A stretch of 64,000 nt of DNA from Amoebidium appalachense (Eukaryota; Ichthyosporea). The stretch is from the NCBI GenBank assembly GCA_963693365.1, contig CAVNZM010000018.1:1674001-1738000 (forward strand), given 5' to 3'. The notes under the pieces were generated by a model, which worked only from the letters and a program-made list of their open reading frames with translations, searched no databases and was not told where the DNA came from. Below are positions 47,156 through 64,000 of this stretch, in pieces; within the stretch, counting starts at the first letter, position 1, and each line of letters begins with the position of its first letter. Made by a program: the position numbers and the translations under genes.

Positions 47156-47250
47156 CCCTCTGGAGGAGGACCGCGCTGTCCGCCCAGGCGAGGTGGGCCT
47201 TCGGTGGGTGCGGTCGGTTGGGGGGCTGATGGTGGTGATGTGGGAGAAGG
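47156..47250 (-). CDS. Candidate proline-rich exon, gene unknown
   Basis: Acceptor CCTCCCCTCAG, then 95 nt open in one frame: PSPTSPPSAPQPTAPTEGPP, then RLGGQRGPPPE, with a GTAAGG donor. Composition resembles the WIP-like exons at 50-53 kb. It lies beyond that gene's stop, so it would belong to another gene or a paralogous fragment. The acceptor side coincides with the edge of the composite repeat also present at 53.74 kb. No partner exons found. Confidence 0.3.
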
Positions 47251-47580
47251 CTGAGGGGAGGAAATTTACGTAAGCACATGTTTGTTTCAACTGTGGTATG
47301 GTTACACGATTGGAAGGTGGTGGATTTAGGGGAGAGAGGTAGGATGAGGGGGAGGGGAGGGAGGGGGCTGTATGCAACAAACGGTTGGAATTATGGAGGA
47401 GGAGGCACCAAAAGACAAAACATAAAACACCACCAACCCTCCCCCCCCCCCCCCCCCCCCCCCCGGAAATCAAACCGTAGGTTAAAAAACCCCCGGAAAT
47501 CAAACCGTAGGTTAAAAAGCACAGACAGAAGACGCCTGAATAGAGCCCACCATCAGGAGGGCCGTGGAGGGACACCTGGT

Positions 47581-47622
<42 letters not shown>

Positions 47623-47990
47623 AATTGCACTTGTCATCAAAATGCACAACGAAAAACAGGGATGGGGGTTCAGAAGGACAGGGGTACACGAACACAAGAG
47701 CATGCGGGGGGGGGGGGGGGGGGGGGAGGGGGGGTATATTACATCCCCTTGTTGAATGAACAACACATTAAAACAGAAGGTGGGCACCATGTTACAGATA
47801 AGGAGTGTCCAAACCTGGGATATCCAAACACACACACACACAAACGAAAAGGAATCACGAGAAAATAGATTAAAAAGCAAAAAAGTGATGAGAGTGGGAT
47901 TTCAAGCCACGTCCAGAGAAAAAGCAAACGGCTGGAACCTGAACCTAGCGACTTACTCAACCATCTCGTTTGCACAGTCGCTCGATCGCA
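47251..47990 (+). repeat. Composite repeat C, copy 1
   Basis: Blocks in order: ctgaggggaggaaatttacg; a B-like ctgtatgcaacaaacggttg segment; agaagacgcctgaatagagc; gcacttgtcatcaaaatgca; tgaatgaacaacacattaaa; aggagtgtccaaacctggga; (CA)n; then a tRNA-Leu-like end. Blocks are separated by G- or C-tracts. Same order at 53743-55260. Confidence 0.85.
47885..47975 (-). ncRNA. tRNA-Leu(CAG)-like sequence, degenerate
   Basis: Minus strand: GAGATGGTTGAGT (D-arm), CTAGG-TTCAGGT-TCCAG anticodon arm (anticodon CAG at 47941-47939, one mismatch), long variable arm ending CTGGACGTGG, T-arm GTGGC-TTGAAAT-CCCAC, then a T6 run. The acceptor stem is not complementary, so it is a pseudogene or SINE head rather than a working tRNA. 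Confidence 0.5.
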
Positions 47991-47999
47991 ACCACACCC

Positions 48000-48014
48000 A
48001 CAACAACAAGACTC

Positions 48015-48086
<72 letters not shown>
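48000..48086. repeat. Very long C-tract
   Basis: Close to 70 consecutive Cs (about 48017-48086), the longest homopolymer I noticed. Its true length is unlikely to be exact in any assembly. Confidence 0.9.
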
Positions 48087-48399
48087 ACCCACCCACCCAA
48101 AAAAAAAAAAAAAAAAAGGAGGGGAAAAAATAAAGAAAAAAATACCGCACACTGGCTACACAGTTCAAACTTGTCAAGCCAATACCGACTTCAGAAGTTG
48201 ACAGAAAACAGTCACAAGTATGTCATAGCCCCTTAGCTAAATATTGGCATCTCATATCAAAACAACCCAGGGTAAATGGGTCGACGTGCGCAAAGCCCTT
48301 GGAGCAAGCTCCGAAGAGCGTGTAATCATGGGTCGAATAAAAATTGTTTAGTTAGACACAACTAACCAAAACAAAAAGAAAACATAAATGAAAAAAAAA

Positions 48400-48480
48400 G
48401 TGACGAGTGTGGGATTTGAACCCTCGGCTGGAAACCCGCACTAGGATCTGACTTTAGTCCCCACACCGGGCCAACAAACA
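48400..48480 (-). ncRNA. tRNA-Leu(CAG)-like sequence with pol III boxes
   Basis: Minus strand: A-box-like TGGCCCGGTGTGG (48473-48461), anticodon loop GTCAGAT (CAG at 48450-48448), variable arm GCGGG/CCAGC, exact B box GGTTCAAATCC (48422-48412), end CTCGTCAC and nine Ts (48399-48391). The anticodon stem has two A-C mismatches and no 5' acceptor strand pairs with the 3' end, so a tRNA-derived repeat or pseudogene is likelier than a functional tRNA. Confidence 0.5.
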
Positions 48481-48644
48481 CACACCACACACCACACACC
48501 ATCCCCTCAGTCTCCGATCTGTGTAAGCCCCCTCCCCTTGGCAATTACCATGTACAAAAACCAAAAAGCTTCAATTGTAGTCGATCCGAATCATGAAGTT
48601 TGATATTCGTACCCTATCAGTACTATTGAGTTGTATAAATCCCT

Positions 48645-48688
48645 GAGAAGAGGAAGAAATGTCGCCGGGGCAACAACCTAAGTGCACG

Positions 48689-48722
<34 letters not shown>

Positions 48723-48990
48723 AAGAATGAAAGAGAGGAAGAAATGTCGCCGGGGCAACCAAGTGCACGGGTTGCTTGATGTAGACCAGCAGTTACTGGC
48801 ACCTTGGGGCCACGCAGCACGACATGGTGCCTCGTAGAGAAAGTAAACCCTGATATAATCATCACCCGACATCTATGTACGTGATCATGATATACCGCTG
48901 AGGGGATATTCCGAGCAAAAACCCCCCATACCCGAGACTGGTTTCTCTTTGCCTCGAGTAAACAGCGTAAACCCCGTGCACATATAGCAT
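48645..48990 (-). repeat. Dispersed repeat with A-run, partner of 20.3 kb
   Basis: aggaagaaatgtcgccgggg is repeated before and after a 30-base A-run (48655 and 48736). The following 150 bp, to 48985, is the inverse of 20313-20467. Confidence 0.75.
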
Positions 48991-49197
48991 CACTGATGCG
49001 TGTGTGTACATGCAAGCTGCGTATACGACACATGGAGATTCTGACCATATGCATCATCGACATTTTCCAGGATTCCCTAAACTTTCATAGCCAGAAAAGT
49101 TCCAAATGGGCAACAGCTATGATAGCTATATTCTGCTGCAGGGGCGTAAGATTTAGAAAATATTAATCAGTGGCCCACTTTGGAAGTGGGAAGGGGA

Positions 49198-49229
<32 letters not shown>

Positions 49230-50096
49230 GCTGGCTAGTCTGCTTCCGGTCACACCTATTACGTATGCACGTGTACTGCATTTTTGCCAAAATCCATAAG
49301 CACTCCTCCACATATGAATTCACAGAAAGACACATGAACACAGCAATATACGCACAATCACAGACACCATATATGCTGTGAGCTGCCGCCCTACAAATCG
49401 TTCGTATGCAACACTATTATATACTTGCAGGCATCAGATCAGGCTGTGCATTTCATTGAATCGTATGACGGTCACTAACATAACATGAATGTATGCACGA
49501 CCACAATCACCACATAACTCAGACTCTGCATAAACCTTGACTAGAAATGTTCGGATTTTACCCCACATTCCAACATTTCCCCCCTACCCACTATTTGCGC
49601 ACTCACATCTGCATTAGAACGTTTATATGACAGAAGAATGACTGTGTTTTTCTGCTGTCCCTGATCGATTCAAAAGCTCTAAGTCTTAATATACAAAAAT
49701 TTAACAAAACACGACAATCAGTACCCCTGTTGTGCTGAACGCTCAAACAGACTCCAAACTGTAACGGCCAAGCCCGAATTGGTTAAGTGACAAACATGCA
49801 TCCCAACTAATAGTATGAACAAACACAAACAAAAACCAAGAAAAACATTCTAATCGGAAACGACTAACCATACAGGTACATGCAACCTCACAAACAATAT
49901 TGCCTAATCCACCCATTTAACCAAGAAAGATCGATTCAGAATTCCGCCACAACACCACCTCAACCAAACATTTCCATTTTGCCTGTATCTGGCAATCATT
50001 GCCATTGAATGAAAGCCACACAGAATTACAGCAGGGGGGTTTCTTCACAACAGCAATTTTGCAACGTTTAATTGGTTGATTCACATGGATGTAGGT
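48991..50096. other. Non-repetitive DNA, no gene seen
   Basis: About 1.1 kb of ordinary base composition apart from a G-tract at 49200-49228. No frame over 70 codons and no family resemblance. Would contain the 3' UTR of the WIP-like gene. Confidence 0.5.
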
Positions 50097-52905
<2,809 letters not shown>

Positions 52906-53234
52906 CTGTGTGCCCACAAAACACAACAGTAAGCATGCATAGTGAAGTCGTGCCATTTGCACTTTCTGTTATTCTCTTAACCACAAGCTGTTTAAGCGGG
53001 AAGTGAATTGTTTGTTCAAAATGAAAATACTACCAGACATACACACAGAAAGGAATGCTGGAACAAGGATACCAAACTCCCTTCCCCCTCCCCCACCCCC
53101 TCTACACCCCCACCCACCCGAACACCCCCATCCACCCACTCCCCCCCCCCCCCCCCCCCCAAAAAAAAAAAAAAAAAAGGGTATTTTACCAGTTTGGACA
53201 TGCGCATCAGAACTCATACAGCCGGCACCGCTTG

Positions 53235-53269
<35 letters not shown>

Positions 53270-53375
53270 GAAAAACAAAAATAAGAAAAGAAACCCTCCC
53301 CCCACACACACGCCACCACTACACCAGAAACAGTATTGGTTCAAGGCTAGCACCTCTCGGCTGGGCCATTGCCCA

Positions 53376-53746
53376 TACTGCTTTGCTGCCTATCTATTGG
53401 CTGCAGGTCACACATGTTCTGCCGTTACTGCTTTGCTGCCTATCTATTGGCTGCAGGTCACACATGTTCTGCCACTACTGCTTTGCTGCCTATCTATTGG
53501 CTGCAGGTCACATGTTCTGCCGCTACTTGCTTTGCTGCCTATCTATTGGCTGCAGGTCACACATGTTCTGCCGCTACTGCTTTGCTGCCTATCTATTGGC
53601 TGCAGGTCACATGTTCTGCCGCTACTGCTTTGCTGCCTATCTATTGGCTGCAGGTCACATGTTCTGCCGCTACTGCTTTGCTGCCTATCTATTGGCTGCA
53701 GGTCACATGTTCTGCCGCTACTGCTTTGCTGCCTATCTATTGGCTG
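53376..53746 (-). repeat. Eight-copy 48-50 bp minisatellite with CCAAT boxes
   Basis: tttgctgcctatctattggc plus tgcaggtcacatgttctgcc, about 48 bp (50 in copies with cacacatg), is repeated eight times with almost no divergence. Each carries ATTGG (CCAAT on minus) and GGTCACATG. It lies immediately upstream of the WIP-like gene in its transcriptional direction. The array's last unit runs directly into composite repeat C. Confidence 0.9.
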
Positions 53747-54257
53747 AGGGGAGGAAACTTACGTAAGCACATGTTTGTTTCCACAGTGTTACGGGTACAC
53801 GATTGGGAGGTGGTGGATCTAGGGGAGAGACATAGGATGAGGGGGAGGGGAGGGAGGGGGATGTATGCAACAAACGTTTGGAAATATGGAGGAGGAGGCA
53901 CCAAAAGACAATACATAAAACGCCACCAACCCCCTCCCCCCCCCCCCCCCCCCCCCTCTCCCCCCGAAATCAAACCATAGGTTAAAAAGCACAGGCAGAA
54001 GACGCTTGAATAGAGCCCACTATCAGGAGGGCGAGGGGGACACCCTGTGGGGAGGGGGGGGGGGGGGGGAAGGGGGAAGTAATCGCACTTGTCATCAAAA
54101 TGCACAACGAAAAACAGGGATGGGGGTTCAGAATGACAGGAGTACATGAACACAAGAGCACACGCGGGGGGAGGGGGGGGGGGGGGGGGGGGATATATTA
54201 TATCCCCTTGGTGAATGAACAACACAGATTAAAACAGAAGGTGGGCACTATGGTTTA

Positions 54258-55010
54258 TATGAAACAATTAAAAAAATTAGGAATATCGCAAAATCGAAAA
54301 AAATATGTATGGACCAATTATTTTCGCGCGATCTCACGATTAGCCAAATATAGAAATTTGGGCGGGAAGTTTTTGCGCGCCAAAAAAAAGTTTTTATAAA
54401 ACAATTAAACAAAAGTAGGGATAAGCGTCGACCTCATTTTTATAAGCTCTTCCCGAGACCACAAGGGTCCCGGGAGTTGAGCAGAATGGCCGCGGCAGCT
54501 GGCTTTATATACAAGACCAGCTATCCCCCAAAACACCATTTTGTGAAACGGTCCTTGCGATACCATAATCCGCGCGTTATGGTGTATGGCAATTATTTTA
54601 AATTATTTTTATCATATTGGAACGATGTGTATTACATGTCTAAAAAAATTATTTGGCTTAAAATACGAGATAAAGATTATTTATTCTTTAGATACACACA
54701 TACGACTCGCCCTGTACATGGAGGTTTGGCGGGACCCAACCTCCAGAAAAAGCCACCAATGGATCCCGGAATATAAAACTTTTAATCTCGCGCGCATTCC
54801 ACCAAAGCCAATAGCATGATCGGAAAAACTCGCGCGCATTCCATCTAATTTATCACTTAGCCAATAGCATGGTAGGTGCATCACGTCCACGATCTGCCGC
54901 AGCTTCCCGCCAAATCGGACATCCAACCACTTACCTACAGCACATGGCGCCAAAAAGAAGCCAATCAATCACAAGATAAATTATAAAAAAAAATATGCCG
55001 CAATGCCTGT
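54258..55010. other. Insertion-like segment between direct repeats
   Basis: AT-richer than its surroundings, with two copies of gccaatagcatg next to ctcgcgcgcattcca (about 54797-54880), further CCAAT near 54960, and a 99-codon plus-strand frame (54477-54776) with no recognisable motif. A hairpin block at 54448-54485 is shared with 63.58 kb. Origin unknown. Confidence 0.5.
54440..54487 (+). ncRNA. Conserved hairpin block, copy 1
   Basis: ataagctcttcccgagacca then caagggtcccgggagttgag. CCCGAGACC can pair with GGTCCCGGG (one mismatch) around a short loop, and the flanking agctc with gagc. The same block is at 63578-63622 with compensating-type changes outside the core. No RNA family recognised. 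Confidence 0.3.
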
Positions 55011-55604
55011 TGAATGAACAACACAGATTAAAACAGAAGGTGGGCACCATGGTTTTTATAAAACAAAAAAAAAAAAGTAGGAATGTTACAAATAAGGAGT
55101 GTCCAAACCTGGGATATCCAAACACACACACACACACAAACGAAAAGGAATCACGAGAAAATAGATTGGAAAGCAAAAAAGTGACGAGAGTGGGAGTTCA
55201 GGCCACGTCCAGAGAAGAAACAAACTAGTTTCTTGCTCCAACTCAGGCATCGAGCCAAGCCGCTGCCGGTGAAGAAAAGACGAACAGAGAAGGCTTGGGG
55301 GGGGGGGGGGGGGGGGGGGGGGAGCAACCGGGAGGAGGATTGAAGAAAATATTCGGGTGTGTAAATGTCAGTGGCGGAGCTAGGGAGGGAACGTGACGTG
55401 GCAACAACAAAGAACCGGGAGGGGGGGTTGCGGGTGTGTTGTGTATGGTTACGAAATTTCAAGAAAGTAGAAGGGAAAACCCCACACCTGATCGATGACG
55501 TAAGCAGGGAGGGAGGGGCTCAATGACTCCAGTACACACGAGCCAAACCACGGGTCGAATTTTCCAGCGGTGAACACAATGTTGCTGCCATGTGTAGCCT
55601 GAAT

Positions 55605-55870
55605 GTGCCTGAAATTACATGGACCCCCACCAAAGTTTTACACGCCAGTAAGTTTATTTTCAAGTTCTCTAGACTGGATTAATTCAGCCGATAGAGGTGT
55701 AAATGTGTGAAGTTTACTCGCAGCTAAGGGATATGTCCCTAAAGGTGCCTGAAATTGCATGGACCCTCACCAATTTTTCACACGTTAGTGAATTTTACTC
55801 ACAGCTATGAGATATATCTTCGAATACCTAAAATGCATGAACCCCCATCAAATATGCACCTGTCAGCCAA
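55605..55870 (-). repeat. Echoes of a PRCP exon acceptor
   Basis: Plus-strand gtgcctgaaattacatggac at the exon's acceptor recurs as gtgcctgaaattgcatggac at 55745 and as ctaaaatgcatgaac near 55828. Each is followed by a ccc-catcaaa/caccaa block and a cacnngttag/ccag motif. Period 85-140 bp. Confidence 0.65.
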
Positions 55871-56167
55871 TTTTTATTTTTTTCTTGCTTATTATTTGCG
55901 AAGGCTTCCTTCTGCCCATTCACCAAAAATGTGTGGGGCTTAAGAAAATAAGGAGGGAATGGAAGCCCAGGGGGGGGAAGGGGGGGAGGACGGAGGGAGG
56001 GGGGGAGAAGTGGGGGGGGGGGGGAGGGGGGGGGGGGGGGAGGGGGGGGGGAGGCGGGGGGACGGGGGTTGGATCAAAATAAGAAGAAAGGGAAATATAT
56101 GAGTGGGATGTTGAAGGGGCTGGGGCAGGAGGAGGGGGTAGGAAAGGATGTAGGAGAGATAGTGTGT

Positions 56168-56219
<52 letters not shown>

Positions 56220-56372
56220 GGGGGGGGGGGGGGGGGGGGGGGGGAGGAGGAAGGAGACAAAGAGAGAATGCGTCTGTGTGTGGGCGTGGGTGGGTGGGTG
56301 GGTGGAGGACGGGTGGGTGGGTGGGAGGGGGGAGGGGGAAAGGCAGGAGGGTAGGACGGATGGGGGGGTGGG

Positions 56373-56566
<194 letters not shown>

Positions 56567-57023
56567 GAGGGAGAACGAGAGAGAGAGAGATGGAGAGAGA
56601 GAGAGAGTGTGTGTGTGTGCGTGTGCGCGCGCACATGTCTTGGGGGGGGGGGAGGGGGCAATCACCAAAAGAAACATCGTGCCAGCCCACTTGTGGCCAC
56701 ATGTGGAACTTTCTCTAACATTCTTCAACGGTGGCTGGGAGCAGGTCTGCGCCGGGATAGAACATGTCGATGATACCATTGGTTCCCTCAAAATGGCTGT
56801 GTTATATTAACTGCGCACACCTGTGGTTTATAAGATTGTAATAGTTTTAAATTTGATTGCAAAAATTTACAAGTTTAAAAGTTTGGCAGCATGACGAGGT
56901 TTCCTTATAAAAAAAGTATTAAGAAAAAGGGCAGATATTGTGTGGGGGTTTCCATACATGTTGAAGTGTTTAAATTTATGGTGCGGGAGTGCCCAGACCA
57001 CATGTGGAGGGAAGTCTCTTCGA

Positions 57024-57307
<284 letters not shown>

Positions 57308-58125
57308 TGGTGGTGGTGGTGGTGGAGATGGTGTGTATGTGGAGGGGGAGAGGGGGGAGGGGGAGGGGGAATAATCATATTTATCATCATGAACAAGTTT
57401 ATTACTATGAACATTGAAATTCAACGCCAATAGACCAAGGGAGAAAACCAAGGGAGCTGGAAAGATGAAAGAGGGCAAACACGGGGGGGGGGGGGGGGGG
57501 GGGGGGGAGGGGGGAGGACAGGAGTTGGAAGGTATGGAAAGTTCCCCATCGCGAGGGTGGACCACGTTTTTCGGATCTGATCGGCAAGATCGGGCCTGAT
57601 CGGAGGATTTGATTGGCTCGCAGCTTCGGAATGCGCGGGAGATCCTGCGTGTTGATTGATTGAGGTGGTGAGTGGAAGGTCGCGTGTTGAGAGAGAGAGA
57701 AAAAAAAAAGGGAAGGAAAAACGAGAAAGGAAAAGAAAAGAGAAACAAAAGGAATGGAAAAAAACACACACACAAAAGAAAAAGAAAAAGAAAACGAAGA
57801 AGCCAAAAATTAAAAAAAAGAAAAAAAAGAAAACAGAAAGAAGAAAAGTAAAAAGCCAAATGGGTTATAAAGTGATTTATGTACCGTAATTCAAGATTAT
57901 ATAAAGAGCATCTAATGAGTGAGTGGTAGCTGAAGCGGGATGCCGCGAGATGCCTTAACTGAAGCAATCAGTGAAGTCTAAAAAGGGAAATCGACCCATA
58001 TAAAGGCTACACCAATTATTGGAACCGACGTCATATTGACGTGATGCCTTGGTGTATCCACGTCTTACCGAAGTATATTAATCTGAACCTTAAGTAGATC
58101 GAAGGCACTCCGCAACGTTGCATAC

Positions 58126-58171
<46 letters not shown>

Positions 58172-58420
58172 ACACACACACATACACACACACAAGGCCC
58201 ACCCACCCCACCCGACCCCTTCTACACCCCCCATTCCACATCCCTCATTCCCCGACCATTCTGAAATCAAATAAAAAAAATAGAAGATCTGGCCCCTGTT
58301 CCAACCAATTTAGATATGGAAACCTTTTTTTAAAAAAAAAAAAGCAAAGAGTGCTCACCTTTCTCTCCCCTCTGGGCTCTTAGCCAGCCTAAAGATCAAC
58401 GGCCCCCCCCTCCCCCAAAA

Positions 58421-58465
<45 letters not shown>

Positions 58466-59010
58466 GGAGTTTCCGGCTCTAGTCCATCCTTATGGGAGGC
58501 CGAAGTCATCCAAATGAAAGGGTGGAGGGGAGGGGGAGGGGGAGGGAGGGAGGAGGGGGGGGGAGGGGGGGGGGGGGGGGTTCAAGGGCTGGTGTGCGTG
58601 GGTGGATTGGAGCTGGGTACAAAACCCCAATGAAACTGTATATGGGAAGTTTATGATGTTCTGAAAAAGGGAGAAAAAAGCAAGCTTGTGTCACAGTGGG
58701 TGGGCATGTATGTGTGTATGTGCGCACGCGTGTGTGCATGCTTGCATGTATACATTGGTGTCTGCGTGTGTGTGTGTGTACTTGCATATGTGTGGAAGAG
58801 AGAGGGTAGGAGGGGAGGAAGAAGGGGGGAGGGGGGGAGGGGGTACTTACCCAACAATCCACCATAGGAACCCCCCAACACCACGGGCGCATTTTCCGCC
58901 CTGTAATCTTGCTTGATTTGATTGGTCAATACGGTGTAGTCTCTCATGGCCTGTTCAACGGTCAGATAACGTTAACTGATATCGGCACGAGGATAGGACT
59001 TGCCGTAGTA

Positions 59011-59101
<91 letters not shown>

Positions 59102-59342
59102 CACGTGTGTGTGTGTGTACGTGTGCGTGTGGAAGAAGCAAGAAGCTGAGAGTTGAGTGTGGTTGATAGAGGAAACGGACAAGGGTAGACGTAAGCATAG
59201 GTTCCCCGGAGTCCTTCTCTATTTTTCGGGCAGTAGTGGTGTGTTTGCATCATTATTCAGAGAGGTGGAGGTGGAGGGCGGGAAGCCGGGGGGGAGGGGG
59301 GGGGGGGGGGGGGGGGGGGTCCTTGTGCTCTTTTTTTTTTTT

Positions 59343-59373
<31 letters not shown>

Positions 59374-59689
59374 GGGGGGAGGGGATATCTACCTATGCTC
59401 GGCAAAGACAAGCATTGCGCCAAATTTCGGCGCATTGTCCCACATAACCCCGTATGGTTAAGGTACAGAGTCACATCCCCCTCGTTCCCCGCATACAAAA
59501 ATATCGGGCCGGGTCGTCCGTCCTCCCTCCTCTTCCACTCATTGGCGCAAACATAATATCCCTGCTCGAAAAATTCATCCCCTCTAGTCTGCGCAAAGCT
59601 GAAGTGGTCTGTGGTTTGGTTGTACCATTTTTCGACGCAATTTTCAATCAATGGGCGTAAAGTTTTTATAATTGCGGCTGGAGACAGGT

Positions 59690-63020
<3,331 letters not shown>

Positions 63021-63044
63021 GTATACGTAGAACCTAAATTAGGT

Positions 63045-63260
63045 ATACATTACGATGTGCAAGAACACGACACAGTATGGTCCCCTGATTTGGGTGTGGT
63101 ACATACGTGGATGTGTGTGTGTGTGCGCGCGCGCACGAATTGTGGTGGTGGTGCGGGGGGGAGGAGGAGGGGGGGGAGGACAGAACACACAGGAAAATCT
63201 ATATTGGGTACATACTATGTACATAACCAGGACACAGTATGGTCCCCTGGTTTTATTATG
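63045..63260. repeat. Diverged tandem duplication, about 160 bp apart
   Basis: gacacagtatggtcccctg occurs at about 63070 and 63231, each preceded by tacat-t-ac-atgta-like sequence and followed by a (CG)n-containing stretch. Confidence 0.7.
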
Positions 63261-63577
63261 CGCGCGCGCACGCGTGTGTGTGCGCGCGCGCGGGTGTGTA
63301 CACGTGTGTGTACGCACGCGCATTAGGGAGGGGAGGGGGGAAGGGTGAGGGACAGCAAGGGTTGGAAAACTTGTATTCTAACACAAATAGATACATAAAT
63401 TCCTCTTTCTTATTGTGCACAGTTCCAAAATCCTATTGCATACTTTACTGAGGTCAGTGGGCCCGTAGCGTAACACCAGAGAAATCAGACAGTAAGAAAT
63501 CAAGCACGCACATGTTCACTTTACATATGTAGGAAAGCAACCTAGTCATGCAGCGATAATCAGGAGTCGCGCCTAAG

Positions 63578-63622
63578 TTTTTGAGCTCCCCGAGACGACA
63601 AGGGTCCCGGGAGTTGAGCAAA
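63578..63622 (+). ncRNA. Conserved hairpin block, copy 2
   Basis: tttttgagctccccgagacg then acaagggtcccgggagttga. Pairs as in copy 1 (54440-54487). The rest of 63320-64000 is ordinary DNA with no recognised gene. Confidence 0.3.
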
Positions 63623-64000
63623 CTGATAAAAACGAATGTAATATAGGAATTATGCATGGGCACATAGACGTCTATGTGCCCAGGAATGTATGTAGGTTCA
63701 CCGTACAAACTTCTTGTGCACCATGGAGAGGGCAGGAAGGGGAGGAGCCAAGTGGAATTATGGTTCGGAACTTGGGTTGTCCTCAATACCGTTTACTTCA
63801 ACATGCAGAAGCGAAGTACCGACCGCCTCTGGCACCCCGGCACTTATACATTCACAAAGTCTTATTACAGCACATACGAAAGAAGAAGCGCAATTTTCAC
63901 CGTTATTCATTATTTCTCTTTAGACTTTCATGTTTACCAGGCTATCTGACTGCTTCACGTTTACCAGATTTATCAAGTTTAAAAGATCTACATGCCAGAA

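Larger units (their letters stand above)
53743..55260 (+). repeat. Composite repeat C, copy 2 (interrupted)
   Basis: Same block order as 47251-47990 up to tgaatgaacaacacagatta at 54212. Then comes about 0.8 kb of unrelated DNA, then the same block again from 55011 followed by the rest (aaggagtgtccaaacctggg, (CA)n, tRNA-like variable and T arms near 55180-55215). The unrelated DNA is thus bracketed by direct repeats. Confidence 0.85.

Noticed and set aside
54477-54776. 99-codon plus-strand frame in the insertion-like segment
   Set aside because: No motif or homologue recognised, and its start overlaps the hairpin block shared with a non-coding site. Kept only as a mention.
58031-58110. Possible missing PRCP exon (LLKVQINILR before GTAAGA)
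   Set aside because: Too short and too weakly similar to the helical lid region of S28 enzymes to call.

Overview
This is a nuclear window from a eukaryote. Every recognisable multi-exon gene has GT-AG introns, and phase-consistent joins rebuild proteins of the expected family lengths. Intron and intergenic DNA is extreme: G/C homopolymers of 20-50 bases, long (GT)n/(CA)n, (GA)n/(CT)n and minisatellites, so almost all long open frames outside the genes ([24 protein letters not shown]) are repeat translations. The gene set (CCT6, FPP synthase, class I PITP, a WIP/verprolin-type WASP partner, a PRCP-type S28 peptidase, ATP11, an FSH-type hydrolase) with a non-LTR retrotransposon and CCAAT promoters fits an opisthokont or related lineage. 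I cannot place the species.

Layout: 1.23-1.92 kb (-) single-exon FSH1/OVCA2 serine hydrolase. 3.28-15.34 kb (-) chaperonin subunit CCT6 in 13 exons, with a 1-base frameshift in the last. 17.87-18.54 kb (+) single-exon ATP11. 20.5-22.4 kb (-) 5'-truncated LINE with reverse transcriptase. 22.83-32.37 kb (-) farnesyl diphosphate synthase in 12 exons. 32.88-33.65 kb (+) a second LINE 3' end, inverted relative to the first. 34.7-45.1 kb (+) class I phosphatidylinositol transfer protein, 10 coding exons including an 8-nt microexon, 270 aa. 47-49 and 53.7-55.3 kb hold two copies of a composite repeat with tRNA-Leu-like ends. 50.10-52.9 kb (-) 3' exons of a WIP/verprolin homologue. 55.5-59.7 kb (-) a decayed PRCP-like gene. 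59.7-64 kb has no recognisable gene.

The genes are ordinary housekeeping functions (protein folding, F1-ATPase assembly, isoprenoids, phosphoinositide transport, actin control) with no sign of a joint operon-like function. The unusual biology is in the introns. Exon edges together with their splice sites are repeatedly copied into the adjoining intron. A G-tract-headed interspersed repeat family lies antisense to its host gene in every intronic copy I found. Many introns begin in (GT)n and end in (CA)n. There is also a perfect 80-bp palindrome. All coordinates come from reading the sequence by eye; no searches or alignments were run.
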